Source of the DNA: Ruminococcus sp.
GTDB taxonomy: Bacteria; Bacillota_A; Clostridia; Oscillospirales; Ruminococcaceae
Direction: 5' to 3'
Length of the DNA: 24,007 nucleotides
NCBI GenBank assembly: GCA_017480485.1
Contig: JAFVAN010000012.1
Coordinates: 1 to 24,007, forward strand
Below are positions 6,792-14,965 of the stretch, piece by piece (position 1 is the first letter of the stretch; every line of letters begins with the position of its first letter). The notes beneath the pieces were generated by a model, which was not told the DNA's origin, did not search any database, and worked only from the letters and a program-made list of their open reading frames with translations. The position numbers and the translations under genes are program-made.

Positions 6792-6806
6792 ACAAAACTT
6801 CCTTTC

Positions 6807-7241
6807 TTATACAACGCCCTTTTGCAGCATAACGTTGGCGTAGACCGCCTTCTCGCCGGTGGCGATGATGGCGTAGGCATTTTTGGCCTCCTCGTAAAAC
6901 GCAAAGCGCTCGATCTCGCCCACAGCGTCGGCGCCCCGGTGGTCGTGCCGGGCGATTATCTCCTTGTAGGTGTCCCAGATGGGGGTCTTTGCGGTGTCTC
7001 CGGGCATCACCTGCATCAGGCTCACGGGCTTTTCTACGTAGGTGTCCAGCGGGAAGAGCGTGAGTATGGCGTCCAGCAGCTCGGGGACTCCGTGTCCGTC
7101 GGCGCGGATGACTATTGAATCCCTGCCCATGCTCTCGGCGGGAAAGTTCCCGTCGGCAATGACTATCCTGTCCGAATGGCCCATCTCGCAGAGGACCTTC
7201 AAAAGCTCGGGAGACAGGATGGGCGGTATGTTTTTAAGCAT
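6807..7241 (-). CDS. fucU: L-fucose mutarotase FucU
   Basis: Interconverts the alpha and beta anomers of L-fucose so that the isomerase receives its preferred form. The 144-aa protein closely follows the RbsD/FucU family: an N-terminal MLKNIPPILSPELLKVLCEM, then GHSDRIVIADGNFPA with the catalytic His, IRADG, and a C-terminal YANVMLQKGV. A GTG at 7250 is in frame, but it overlaps the GGAG ribosome site. The ATG at 7241 lies 8 nt after that site and matches the family start. The gene overlaps the kinase stop by 8 nt, indicating translational coupling. FucU rather than RbsD is supported by both sequence and context. Confidence 0.95.
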   Translation of the reverse strand: MLKNIPPILSPELLKVLCEMGHSDRIVIADGNFPAESMGRDSIVIRADGHGVPELLDAILTLFPLDTYVEKPVSLMQVMPGDTAKTPIWDTYKEIIARHDHRGADAVGEIERFAFYEEAKNAYAIIATGEKAVYANVMLQKGVV

Positions 7242-8610
7242 CGGTCTCACTCCTTTTCAGTGCGCCCAGAGCGTCAAGCTGTATCTTGACATTGCCCAGA
7301 GCCGTGGCCTCGGTAGAGGCCTTTACAACGGTCTTGCCCGTACATTCCTCGATAAGCGAGCAAAGCAGCTTGTCCTTTGTGCCGCCGCCCACGACGTAGA
7401 GCTTTTCATAGCCCTTGCCCGTGCAGTCCTCCAGCTCCGTGACGGTCCGCTCAAATTTCATGGCAAGGCTGTCGTAAACGCAGCGGATGATCTCGGCATC
7501 GTCGGCGGGCTTGCCTTGACCCTTCATCTGGCACATAAGGGCTATCCTTGTGGGAAGGTCGCCCGGGGCCTGTAGCTTTGGGTCGTCGGTGTCGATTATG
7601 AACTTGCGGGGCTCCGACATTTCGGCCATGGCCTCGAGGTCGGCGTAGCTGTAGTCGCGGCCGTTGCGCTGCCAGTAGCGCCTGCACTCCTGAATGAGCC
7701 ACAGGCCCGTCAGGTTTTTGAGGAAGGCAGTCTTGCCGCCGTAGCCCTTCTCGTTGGTGAAGGCCCGCTGCATCGCCATGTCCGAGAGAATGGGCTTGTC
7801 GGTCTGAGTTCCAAGCAGGCACCATGTCCCGCAGCTGAGGAATGCGAAGTCGCTGCCGTCCTCGGGGGCGGCGGCCGCCATGGCGCACTGGGTGTCATGT
7901 CCGCATACGGCGATGACCTTCAATGGGTGTATCCCAAGCTCCTCGCAGACCTCCTGCCTTATGTTTCCCACCACGGTGCCCGGCATGATGACATTCGGCA
8001 GCAGCCTTTGTGGGATGTTCAGCTTGTCCAGCACGTCGTTGCTCCAGGTGCCCAGCACGGCGTCCAGCATCTGGGTGGTGGAGGCCATGGAGAGCTCGGT
8101 GTAGATCATGTCCGTCAGAAAATAGGACAGCAGGTCGGGCATCATAAGCATCCGCGCCGCCCTGTTAAGCAGCTCGGGCCGCTGCTCCGACAGGGCCTTC
8201 AGCTGGAACAGGGTGTTGATGTCCATTATCTGATTTCCCGTTAGCTTGTACAGCTCCTCGGGAGAGATCTCCTCGGCGCACTTTTTGGCCATGCCTGCGG
8301 TGCGCTTGTCGCGGTAGTGTACGGGGTTTTCAAGCAGCCTTCCGTCGGCCCCGATGAGCCCGAAATCGACTCCCCAGGTGTCGATGGCCACGCTCTCGAT
8401 CTCGGGATAGGCCTTCGCCTTTACAAGGCTTTGCTTTATCTCATGATAGAGCCTCAGCACGTCCCAGTACATTGTGTCCCCCACGGTCACGGGGTCGTTG
8501 GAAAAGCGGTGTATCTCCTCCAAGGAGATAGTCTCACCGTCATAGGTCCCGACCACGGCGCGCCCGCTGGATGCGCCAAGGTCGATGGCAAGAACTCGTC
8601 TGATACTCAT
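7234..8610 (-). CDS. L-fuculose kinase of the rhamnulokinase (RhaB) family
   Basis: A 458-aa FGGY kinase of the RhaB type: DLGASSGRAVVG (10-21), YWDVLRLYHEI, the rhamnulokinase signature DTWGVDFGLIGADGRLL, HYRDKRT, the catalytic segment AVCGHDTQCAMAA, and SCGTWCLLGT. The family phosphorylates L-rhamnulose, but the gene lies between fucI and fucU/fucA with no rhamnose genes in view. The likely reaction is therefore L-fuculose to L-fuculose-1-phosphate, a known non-orthologous solution in Firmicutes and Bacteroidetes. It overlaps fucU by 8 nt. GGAGG lies 9 nt before the ATG, immediately outside the MITE-like element. A bifunctional fuculose/rhamnulose kinase is possible. Confidence 0.88.
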   Translation of the reverse strand: MSIRRVLAIDLGASSGRAVVGTYDGETISLEEIHRFSNDPVTVGDTMYWDVLRLYHEIKQSLVKAKAYPEIESVAIDTWGVDFGLIGADGRLLENPVHYRDKRTAGMAKKCAEEISPEELYKLTGNQIMDINTLFQLKALSEQRPELLNRAARMLMMPDLLSYFLTDMIYTELSMASTTQMLDAVLGTWSNDVLDKLNIPQRLLPNVIMPGTVVGNIRQEVCEELGIHPLKVIAVCGHDTQCAMAAAAPEDGSDFAFLSCGTWCLLGTQTDKPILSDMAMQRAFTNEKGYGGKTAFLKNLTGLWLIQECRRYWQRNGRDYSYADLEAMAEMSEPRKFIIDTDDPKLQAPGDLPTRIALMCQMKGQGKPADDAEIIRCVYDSLAMKFERTVTELEDCTGKGYEKLYVVGGGTKDKLLCSLIEECTGKTVVKASTEATALGNVKIQLDALGALKRSETDA

Positions 8611-8626
8611 AGAGTGTCCTCCATTT

Positions 8627-8868
8627 CAATGCACAATGCATAATGCACAATGCACAATTATGGTGTGCGCTTCGCGCACATTTACCCTTTTGTCCTTCGG
8701 ACATTTTCCCTGTCAGGGGAATACATTCGGCCGCTATAGATAGAGGTATAAAGCACAATTCACGTTCAAACACACAATTTCTATTAAGCATAATTGATAA
8801 TTGCTAATTTACCCGCTTCGCGGCAAAATACCGCCGCAGGCGGCACATTCATTGTGCATTGTGCATTG
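8627..8868. mobile_element. MITE-like element with 7-bp-unit terminal inverted repeats
   Basis: The ends are perfect 14-bp inverted repeats, CAATGCACAATGCA (8627-8640) and its complement (8855-8868), extending imperfectly further. The left end has four tandem ATGCACA-type units. The inside holds triloop hairpins: GTGCGC-TTC-GCGCAC (8664-8678), TGTCC-TTC-GGACA (8691-8703), CCCT-GTC-AGGG (8708-8718), CCGC-TTC-GCGG (8813-8823) and CCGCC-GCA-GGCGG (8831-8843). No coding capacity and no clear target duplication. It fills the fucI-kinase gap exactly, between the fucI stop and the kinase ribosome site. Confidence 0.75.
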
Positions 8869-8872
8869 GCGC

Positions 8873-10675
8873 TTAACGCATTCCTCTGTACATCGGGCCG
8901 TAGTTTTGGCAAGCTCTGTAGTCTGCGCCCTCCTTGTCCATTCCGAAGGCGTTCCAAGCCGCGGGGCGGAAGATCTTCTCCTCGGGGACATTGTGCATTG
9001 CCACGGGGATGCGCAGGATGGAAGCCAGAGTGATAAGGTCTGCGCCCACATGGCCGTAGCTGATGGCGCCGTGGTTTGCGCCCCAGTTGTTCATAACGTC
9101 GTAGGCGGTCTTGAAGGGCGCCGCTTCCGTTACGCGGGGAGTGAACCAGGTGCAGGGCCAAGTGTAGTCGGTGCGCTTCCAGAGGATGTCGTTTACCTCC
9201 TCGGGCAGCTTGACGGTCCAGCCCTCGGCGATCTGCAGCATGGGTCCGAGCCCCTTGACAAGGTTCAGCCTTATCATCGTAACAGGCATCTCGGCGTCGG
9301 TGACGTATCTCGAGGAGAAGCCGCCGCCGCGGAAGTAGCCGCAGTCTGCGTAGTTCCAGGTGGTGGCCTCAAGGATGTTCTTCTGGTCCTCGGGAGTAAC
9401 GTTCCACCATTGCTTCATCTCGGGCTCACCCTTGTCGTTAAGGGCCTTGCCGCAGGCGTCAAGACAGGCGGCGCCTGAGTTGATGAGATGTATGAAGCCT
9501 CCTGCCTCCTTGGCATGGCCCGTGAGCTCGTAGTTTGCGGCCTTTTTCAGGGCCTCGGGGCTCCAGTAGGTGCGCACGTCCGCAAAGATCTGGGCACGGT
9601 TGGTCAGGAGCTTTAAGAAAAGCATACCAAGGCCGTTGAGCACGTCGTTCTCGGTGGCAAGGATGTAGGGCTCACGGGCGCCGTTCCAGTCGAAGGTGGT
9701 GTTGAGCATGGCCTCGGGGAAGTCGCAGTTGGGATAGAAATCCGTCCACTGGCGCTGGCCCTGGAAGCCTGCCGCGATGGCGTTGTGGCCAACGGCCTCC
9801 TCCTCGCGGCCCTTGGGCAGCTTGTCGTTGCCGTTCATAAGGTCCTTGATTATGCACATCATCTTTACGACGAATTCCCAGTCCTGTTCCTTCTGCTCTG
9901 GGGTCCTTTGCAGGAAGTCGGGGTTCTTGTCAAAGCCCTCCTTGCAGTTTGCCTTTGTCCAAGCCAGGGCCTTTTCAAACTCCTCCTTGTCATATATCTC
10001 CTCGGTCATTCGGCGGATGATCTCTACCTCGTCAACAGACTCTACCCGCATACCGAGATATTCCTCGATGAAGGCGGGGTCGATGATGGAACCGCCGATG
10101 CCCATGCAGATGGAGCCTATCTGCAGGTAGCTCTTGCCCCGCATGGTGGCGGCGGCAACAGCGGCGCGGCCAAAGCGCAGCAGCTTCTCTCTTACATCTG
10201 CGGGTATCTCGGTGTCGTCCGCCTCGCAGACGTCGTGGCCGTAGATGCCAAAGGCAGGCAGGCCCTTCTGGGCGTGGGTCGCCAGCACGGAGGCCAGATA
10301 AACGGCGCCCGGGCGCTCGGTCCCGTTGAAGCCCCAAACGGCCTTGATGGTGTTCTTGTCCATGTCCATAGTCTCGGCACCGTAGCACCAGCAGGGGGTG
10401 ACTGTCAGGGTGATGTCCACGCCGCAGCGCTTGAACTTTGCCTCGCAGGCGGCGGCCTCGGCCACACGGCCGATGGTGGTGTCGGCGATGACTACCTTAA
10501 CGGGCTCGCCGTTGGAGTAGCGCAGGTTCTCCTCAAAGAGCTTGGCGGCGCTCTTCGCCATGTTCATGGTCTGGTCCTCGAGGGACTCGCGCACGCCCAA
10601 GGCTCCGCGCCTGCCGTCGATGGTGGGCCTTATGCCGATAACGGGATATTCGCCTTTGAATCTGTTTACTGCCAT
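8873..10675 (-). CDS. fucI: L-fucose isomerase
   Basis: Interconverts L-fucose and L-fuculose (and D-arabinose and D-ribulose), Mn-dependent, cytoplasmic. The 600-aa protein follows E. coli FucI from end to end: [65 protein letters not shown], the metal-binding glutamate in ATENDVLNG (E342) and aspartate in FADVRTYW (D366), the histidine in NWGANHG (H535), and the C-terminal [15 protein letters not shown] lies 8 nt before ATG 10675. It is the first gene of the leftward fucose operon; a mobile-like element separates it from the next gene. The upstream region carries promoter boxes and four copies of a repeated motif. Confidence 0.98.
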   Translation of the reverse strand: MAVNRFKGEYPVIGIRPTIDGRRGALGVRESLEDQTMNMAKSAAKLFEENLRYSNGEPVKVVIADTTIGRVAEAAACEAKFKRCGVDITLTVTPCWCYGAETMDMDKNTIKAVWGFNGTERPGAVYLASVLATHAQKGLPAFGIYGHDVCEADDTEIPADVREKLLRFGRAAVAAATMRGKSYLQIGSICMGIGGSIIDPAFIEEYLGMRVESVDEVEIIRRMTEEIYDKEEFEKALAWTKANCKEGFDKNPDFLQRTPEQKEQDWEFVVKMMCIIKDLMNGNDKLPKGREEEAVGHNAIAAGFQGQRQWTDFYPNCDFPEAMLNTTFDWNGAREPYILATENDVLNGLGMLFLKLLTNRAQIFADVRTYWSPEALKKAANYELTGHAKEAGGFIHLINSGAACLDACGKALNDKGEPEMKQWWNVTPEDQKNILEATTWNYADCGYFRGGGFSSRYVTDAEMPVTMIRLNLVKGLGPMLQIAEGWTVKLPEEVNDILWKRTDYTWPCTWFTPRVTEAAPFKTAYDVMNNWGANHGAISYGHVGADLITLASILRIPVAMHNVPEEKIFRPAAWNAFGMDKEGADYRACQNYGPMYRGMR

Positions 10676-10721
10676 TAAAATGACCTCCTTTAGGTTTTGT
10701 AGAAACTATATTTACCCTTTA

Positions 10722-10727
10722 ATTATA
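10722..10727 (-). promoter_or_regulatory. Proximal -10 box of fucI
   Basis: Leftward TGGTATAAT gives an extended -10 with a perfect TATAAT; no strong -35 stands at 17 nt. The transcript would begin near 10715, about 40 nt before the fucI ATG. Confidence 0.65.
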
Positions 10728-10776
10728 CCACATTTTTAGTAAAAAGTGTACAAAAAGTTTCTTCTTTTTAGTAGAA

Positions 10777-10782
10777 ATTATA
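10777..10782 (-). promoter_or_regulatory. Distal -10 box of fucI
   Basis: Leftward TGCTATAAT is a second extended -10, with a TTGTAA 20 nt upstream as a poor -35. It overlaps the third repeated motif copy. It is an alternative or additional start for the fucose operon. Confidence 0.5.
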
Positions 10783-10844
10783 GCATAATTTTTGTAGGTT
10801 TTTTACAATCCTCTATTATGATGTATTAAAATATTCTTATAATG

Positions 10845-10889
10845 GTCAGGAATGGTATCTCCCCCCAGGGGGGAGATACCATTCCTGAC
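10845..10889. repeat. Perfect 45-bp palindrome between fucI and pyrK
   Basis: Two perfect 22-bp arms (10845-10866 and 10868-10889) flank a single A; the centre is CCCCCC-A-GGGGGG. Neither side has a T-tract, and it lies upstream of both divergent promoters. It could be a transcription barrier against antisense read-through, a binding site, or a remnant of a palindromic repeat element. No second copy is in the window. Confidence 0.9.
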
Positions 10890-10915
10890 ATACCACTCTC
10901 CGCTGTGCAGAACCC

Positions 10916-10944
10916 TTTACATTAGGGTGGAAATGTGTTATAAT
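10916..10944 (+). promoter_or_regulatory. Sigma-A promoter of pyrKD
   Basis: -35 TTTACA (10916-10921), 17 nt, -10 TATAAT (10939-10944). The -35 is enclosed by a CCCT...AGGG dyad (10913-10927). The leader is only about 25 nt, so no attenuator fits; control, if any, acts at initiation. Confidence 0.87.
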
Positions 10945-10975
10945 GCTTATAATAGCTATGAAAGGAACTGATGCT

Positions 10976-11743
10976 ATGTATAAGCAAGGTCTTTATCCTA
11001 TAATCAAAAAAACGGCTTCGGCTAAGGGCATCTTTGATATTACGGTGCTCTGCCCCGAAATGGCGGCCCTCGCAAAGGCGGGACAGTTCGCGCAGCTGCT
11101 GGCGCCCGGGTTCTTCCTGCGCAGGCCCATCTCCATCTGCGGGATAGACAAGCAGGCCGGCACCCTCCGACTGGTGTTCGAGGTGAGAGGCAGTGGCACA
11201 GAGGCGCTGTCAAGGCTGAACGTCGGCGATAATCTGGACCTCATCGCCCCTCTGGGTCAGGGCTTCACAGTCACTGAGGGCAGGGCAGTCTGCGTGGGCG
11301 GCGGTATCGGCGTTCCCCCGATGCTGGGGATAGCCGCTGAATACGGCGAGCGCGCAGCCGCCATAACAGGCTTCAGGAACGCCGCGGCGGTCATCCTTCA
11401 GGAGGACTTCAAGGCCCTCGGCTGCGAGACGATCCTCTGCACCGACGACGGCTCCGCAGGGATCCACGGCTTTGTCACTACCGCCCTCGAGCTGTATTTG
11501 CAGTCCAATAAAACGGACATTATCTACGCCTGCGGCCCAATGCCGATGCTAAAGGGCGTTGCCGCTATCGCCGAAAAATACGGCGTTCGCTGTCAGGTAT
11601 CCTTGGAGCAGAGGATGGCCTGCGGCGTTGGTGCCTGTCTGGGCTGCGCCACGAAGATAAAGCGGGACGGCGAGGATAAGCACCTGCACGTCTGCAAGGA
11701 CGGCCCTGTATTCGACAGCAAGGAGGTAGTTTTCGATGGCTGA
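10976..11743 (+). CDS. pyrK: Dihydroorotate dehydrogenase B electron-transfer subunit
   Basis: PyrK passes electrons from the PyrD flavin to NAD+ through FAD and a [2Fe-2S] cluster. The 255-aa protein shows the FAD-binding RRPISI (49-54), the NAD-binding GGGIGVPP (108-115), CGPMPML in the nucleotide domain, and cluster cysteines C216, C221, C224 and C240. The frame opens earlier, at 10943, but that ATG lies inside the -10 box. ATG 10976, with AAAGGA 9 nt upstream, gives the family length. It overlaps pyrD by 8 nt, matching the stable PyrK2-PyrD2 complex. Its presence indicates an NAD-dependent class 1B enzyme, usual in anaerobic Firmicutes. Confidence 0.96.
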   Translation: MYKQGLYPIIKKTASAKGIFDITVLCPEMAALAKAGQFAQLLAPGFFLRRPISICGIDKQAGTLRLVFEVRGSGTEALSRLNVGDNLDLIAPLGQGFTVTEGRAVCVGGGIGVPPMLGIAAEYGERAAAITGFRNAAAVILQEDFKALGCETILCTDDGSAGIHGFVTTALELYLQSNKTDIIYACGPMPMLKGVAAIAEKYGVRCQVSLEQRMACGVGACLGCATKIKRDGEDKHLHVCKDGPVFDSKEVVFDG

Positions 11744-12647
11744 GCTTAAAACAACTATCTGCGGGGTGGAGCTGAAAAACCCCGTCATCACCGCCAGCGG
11801 CACCTACGGCTACGGCAGGGAGTATGAGGCCCTCTACCCCCTTTCGACCCTTGGGGGAATTTCTATAAAGGGCACCACCCTCCATGAGCGTCAGGGCAAC
11901 CCGCCTCCCCGCATTGCCGAGACCCCCTCGGGGATGCTCAATTCCGTGGGCCTGCAAAACGGCGGCGCCAAGAAGTTCATCGAGTATGAGCTGCCGAACC
12001 TTGTGACCAAGAACACCGCTATCATCGCAAATATTGCGGGGGCATCGGTGGAGGAGTGCGCGGAGCTTGCGGCCCTGCTGGACCCCACCCCTGTGGACAT
12101 GATAGAGCTCAATATCTCCTGCCCCAACGTAAAGCAGGGGGGCGCCGCCTTCGGCACCGATTGCAACGTGGCGGCGGCAGTCACCTCGGCGGTGCGCAAG
12201 GCCACCAAAAAGCCTCTGATGGTCAAGCTCTCGCCAAACGTCACCAGCATCGTTGATATTGCCAAGGCCGTGGAGGCTGCGGGTGCCGACGCCCTGTCCC
12301 TTATCAACACCCTGCTGGGTATGCGGATAGATATAAAGACCCGCAGACCAGTGCTGCGCAACAACGTGGGCGGCCTTTCGGGGCCTGCGGTGTTCCCCGT
12401 GGCGGTGCGGATGGTATGGCAGGTGGCGGGCGCCGTGAAGGTCCCCGTCTGCGGCATGGGCGGCATCTCCACCGCCGAGGACGCCATCGAGATGATGATG
12501 GCGGGCGCCTGCTGCATACAGGTGGGCGCAGCCCTGTTCCGTGACCCCTACGCACCCGTTAAGATCATCCAAGGCATGAACGAGTGGTGCGACAAAAACG
12601 GCGTTAAGGACATTAGCGAGATCGTTGGCACTGTCAAGCCATGGTGA
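11736..12647 (+). CDS. pyrD: Dihydroorotate dehydrogenase B catalytic subunit
   Basis: Oxidises dihydroorotate to orotate with FMN, the fourth step of pyrimidine synthesis; cytosolic heterotetramer with PyrK. At 303 aa it is typical of class 1B: ITASGTYGYG, ISIKGTTL, LQNGG, the NISCPN motif with catalytic C129 (a cysteine base marks class 1), VKLSPNV, NNVGGLSGPAV, and the FMN phosphate-binding GMGGIS plus GAALF. The ATG lies inside the end of pyrK (8-nt overlap, GGAGGTAG upstream). A strong bidirectional terminator follows. The genes for the neighbouring steps, pyrC and pyrF, converge from the other side. Confidence 0.97.
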   Translation: MAELKTTICGVELKNPVITASGTYGYGREYEALYPLSTLGGISIKGTTLHERQGNPPPRIAETPSGMLNSVGLQNGGAKKFIEYELPNLVTKNTAIIANIAGASVEECAELAALLDPTPVDMIELNISCPNVKQGGAAFGTDCNVAAAVTSAVRKATKKPLMVKLSPNVTSIVDIAKAVEAAGADALSLINTLLGMRIDIKTRRPVLRNNVGGLSGPAVFPVAVRMVWQVAGAVKVPVCGMGGISTAEDAIEMMMAGACCIQVGAALFRDPYAPVKIIQGMNEWCDKNGVKDISEIVGTVKPW

Positions 12648-12673
12648 CAGAGGCTCGGATAGACTGACAAAAC

Positions 12674-12707
12674 AAGCGCTCTCACCCTAAGTTGGGTGAG
12701 AGCGCTT
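12674..12707. terminator. Bidirectional intrinsic terminator between pyrD and pyrF
   Basis: A perfect 14-bp stem AAGCGCTCTCACCC (12674-12687)/GGGTGAGAGCGCTT (12694-12707) with loop TAAGTT. The rightward side continues TTTTATGC; the leftward side TTGTTTTGTC. It ends both the pyrKD and the pyrF transcripts. Confidence 0.93.
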
Positions 12708-12728
12708 TTATGCTTTCTTTGTTTCGTT

Positions 12729-13667
12729 TTAATCGGGCAGCGCGATCTTGGGAAGGAAGGAAATTATGTCCTCCTTCATCCTGATGACCTCGCGGCGGGC
12801 GGCCTTGGCGTAGTCGCGAGGGTCGCAGTTCTCTTCCTTCTTGTAGGCGCACATAACGGCGCGGGAGGAGTTTACAATGGCCCCAAGGCCGTTTTCGTCA
12901 AAGCCCTTGGAGACGCCCTCGGCTCCGCCGCCCTGTGCTCCATAGCCCGGTACAAGGAAGAAGGTGTGGGGCAGAGCCTTTCGCATCTCTGCCAGCTGCT
13001 CGGGATAGGTGGCGCCCACAACGGCGCCAACGCCGCTGTAGCCATACTTGCCCATTACCTCGACGCCCCATTTCTCGCACATATCGCCCATGGTGGCGTA
13101 AACGGTCTTGTCGCCGATCTTGAGGTCCTGCAGCTCGCCTGAGGACTTGTTGGAGGTCTTGACCAGCACGAAGATGCCCTTGTCGTAGGCGCGGCACTTT
13201 TCCAGCAGGGGAGAGATGCCGTCGGTCCCAAGGTAGCCGTTGACCGTCAGGGCGTCGGCCCCAAAGGCGGGGATGTTCTCGCCGCATACCTCGGTGAAGC
13301 CAAGGTGGGCGGTGGCATAGGCATCCATAGTGGCGCCGATGTCGTTGCGCTTGCCGTCGGTCATAACGAACATACCCTTGCTCTGGGCATACTCGATGGT
13401 CTTTGCCAGAGTCTTGACGCCCTCCCAGCCGTACATCTCGTAGTAGGCGGCCTGGGGCTTGATGGCAGGGCAGATGTCGTGGATCTCGTCGATAATGCCC
13501 TTGTTGTATTCAAGGATGGCCTTGGCGGCAGCCTTCAGGGTCTTGCCGTACTTCTTGACCTTCTTGTTTACGATGAATTCGGGGACGTATTCCAGCCTCG
13601 GGTCAAGGCCCACCACCGAGGGGTTCTGGGTCTTGACGATGTTTTCTATAAGTCTGTCGAATGACAT
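12729..13667 (-). CDS. pyrF: Orotidine 5'-phosphate decarboxylase, long type
   Basis: Decarboxylates OMP to UMP, the last step of UMP synthesis. The catalytic DxKxxDI motif is present (D104, K106, D109 in MTDGKRNDIG). At 312 aa it belongs to the long subfamily (about 280-310 aa, unlike the roughly 235-aa form of B. subtilis and E. coli). It also has GADALTVNGYLG, LVKTSN, VVGATYP and FLVPGYGAQGG with the phosphate-binding loop. The frame opens upstream to 13682, but ATG 13667 with GAGGAGG at 6 nt fits. The upstream stop is 1 nt away, so it is coupled to pyrC. It is the last gene of the leftward series. Confidence 0.96.
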   Translation of the reverse strand: MSFDRLIENIVKTQNPSVVGLDPRLEYVPEFIVNKKVKKYGKTLKAAAKAILEYNKGIIDEIHDICPAIKPQAAYYEMYGWEGVKTLAKTIEYAQSKGMFVMTDGKRNDIGATMDAYATAHLGFTEVCGENIPAFGADALTVNGYLGTDGISPLLEKCRAYDKGIFVLVKTSNKSSGELQDLKIGDKTVYATMGDMCEKWGVEVMGKYGYSGVGAVVGATYPEQLAEMRKALPHTFFLVPGYGAQGGGAEGVSKGFDENGLGAIVNSSRAVMCAYKKEENCDPRDYAKAARREVIRMKEDIISFLPKIALPD

Positions 13668-13668
13668 A

Positions 13669-14949
13669 TTATTCCTCCTCACTGCGGTCGAAGACTACCT
13701 GCCCGCCGCAAATGGTGTAGCGCACTCTTCCCTTTAGGCGCTCGCCCTTGAATACCGTGTTCTTTGAGCGGGAGTGCAGCTTTTCGGGCTCCACCGTCCA
13801 CTCCTCCTCGGGGTCGAAGATGCAGAGCTCGCAGGGGGCGCCCTCAGCGATCCTTACCTCCGGCAGGCCCATTATGCCCCTGGGATTCACGGCCATTACC
13901 TGCACCAGCTGTGCAAGGCTCATCTTCCCCGTGTGGTAAAGCTGCGTCAGCGTTACCGCCAGCGAGGTCTCAAGGCCAACAACGCCGTTGGGGGCCTTCT
14001 CAAAATCTGCCTTCTCCTCGGCGGCGTGGGGGGCGTGGTCGGTGATGATGCAGTCGATGGTGCCGTCCAGCAGGGCAGCTTCTACCGCCTGCCTGTCCCG
14101 CTCGGTCCGCAGGGGCGGCGACATACGGTAGTCCGCATCGCGGCTCAGCAGCTTTTCGTCGGTGTAGGTGAAGTAGTGGGGCCCTGTCTCGCAGGTCACC
14201 TTTACGCCGTCCCGCTTGGCGGCCCTGATTATGTTCACGGAGCCGTAGGTGGAGACGTGGCAGATGTGTATCCTTGCGTCGCAGGAGGCGGCAAGGGTTA
14301 TCTCCCGAGCGGTGATGCTGTCCTCGCTGGCCCTGTCCATCCCGCGGACGCCCAGCTTCTTCGACACCTCGCCCTTGTTGATTATACCGCCGTTGATTAT
14401 TTTCAGGTCCTCGCAGTGAGAGGTGATGATGAGCCCGTTCTTGTTCGAGAGCTCCAGCGTCTGCCGCATCAGCTCAGCGTTCTCCACGGGCCTGCCGTCG
14501 TCCGAGATGGCAACGATGCCTGCCTTTTTCAGCGCCTCGTAGTCGCAGAGCTCCTCGCCCTTCATGCCCTTGGTGACGCAGGCATAGGGGATAACATGGA
14601 TGCCCGTCTGCTCCGCCTTGTCAAAGACATAGCGCACCAGCTCGGGGCTGTCGATGGGCGGGACAGTGTTGGGCATACAGGCAACTCCCGTGAAGCCGCC
14701 TGCCTTTGCGGCTGCGGCGCCCGTAAGGATATCCTCCTTGTGGGTCTGGCCCGGGTCCCTGAAATGAACGTGCATATCGAACAGGCCGGGGATGGCGATG
14801 AGCCGTCCCTGTCCGTCGATGACTCTGTCCGCTGACTCGCAGTCTGCGCCGAGGGCAGTTATCCTTCCGTCCTCGGCAAGGATGGAGGTGAGCCCGTCAA
14901 GGCCTGTCTGGGGGTCAACTGCGCGGATGTTTTTGATAAAAAGCTTCAT
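13669..14949 (-). CDS. pyrC: Dihydroorotase (class I)
   Basis: Closes carbamoyl aspartate to dihydroorotate, the third step of UMP synthesis. The 426-aa amidohydrolase has the metal motif DMHVHFRDPG (HVH 60-62), GVACMPNTVPP, ISDDGRPV, HCED, HICHVST and DHAPH (the metal-binding aspartate), and the beta-sandwich C-terminus that ends in a strand (RYTICGGQVVFDR). GGAGAAG lies just before ATG 14949. Its stop is 1 nt ahead of pyrF, and the preceding 174-aa protein gene ends 16 nt upstream, so the three are co-transcribed. Confidence 0.97.
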   Translation of the reverse strand: MKLFIKNIRAVDPQTGLDGLTSILAEDGRITALGADCESADRVIDGQGRLIAIPGLFDMHVHFRDPGQTHKEDILTGAAAAKAGGFTGVACMPNTVPPIDSPELVRYVFDKAEQTGIHVIPYACVTKGMKGEELCDYEALKKAGIVAISDDGRPVENAELMRQTLELSNKNGLIITSHCEDLKIINGGIINKGEVSKKLGVRGMDRASEDSITAREITLAASCDARIHICHVSTYGSVNIIRAAKRDGVKVTCETGPHYFTYTDEKLLSRDADYRMSPPLRTERDRQAVEAALLDGTIDCIITDHAPHAAEEKADFEKAPNGVVGLETSLAVTLTQLYHTGKMSLAQLVQVMAVNPRGIMGLPEVRIAEGAPCELCIFDPEEEWTVEPEKLHSRSKNTVFKGERLKGRVRYTICGGQVVFDRSEEE

Positions 14950-14965
14950 TCGCTTCTCCGATCTA

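Larger units (their letters stand above)
10694..10801. promoter_or_regulatory. Four-copy TTTTWGTARAAA-like motif, candidate operator array
   Basis: Rightward reading: TTTTGTAGAAA (10695-10705), TTTTTAGTAAAAA (10733-10745), TTTTTAGTAGAAA (10765-10777) and a degenerate TTTTTGTAGGTTT (10789-10801). The GTA cores are 40, 32 and 23 bp apart. Two copies flank the downstream -10 and one overlaps the upstream -10. An 11-bp direct repeat, ACTTTTTGTAC/ACTTTTTACTA (leftward strand), lies between copies. This suggests binding of a sugar-responsive regulator not encoded here. Confidence 0.5.

Noticed and set aside
8540..8791. Leftward 83-codon frame reading through the MITE-like element
   Set aside because: Its repetitive product (NCALCIMHCAL type) is a translation of the 7-bp terminal repeats and it runs into the kinase start.
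10676..10940. cre (CcpA) site in the fucI control region
   Set aside because: I found no match to the TGWAANCGNTNWCA pattern; the repeated motif there is different.
10945..10975. PyrR-type attenuator or uracil leader before pyrK
   Set aside because: The leader is about 25 nt, too short for the anti-terminator and terminator stems.
11565..12572. Leftward 335-codon frame opposite pyrD
   Set aside because: Shadow of the GC-rich pyrK/pyrD genes; its His/Gly/Arg-rich product has no family character.
13774..14835. Rightward 353-codon frame opposite pyrC
   Set aside because: Shadow of pyrC, whose metal-binding motifs fix the real strand.
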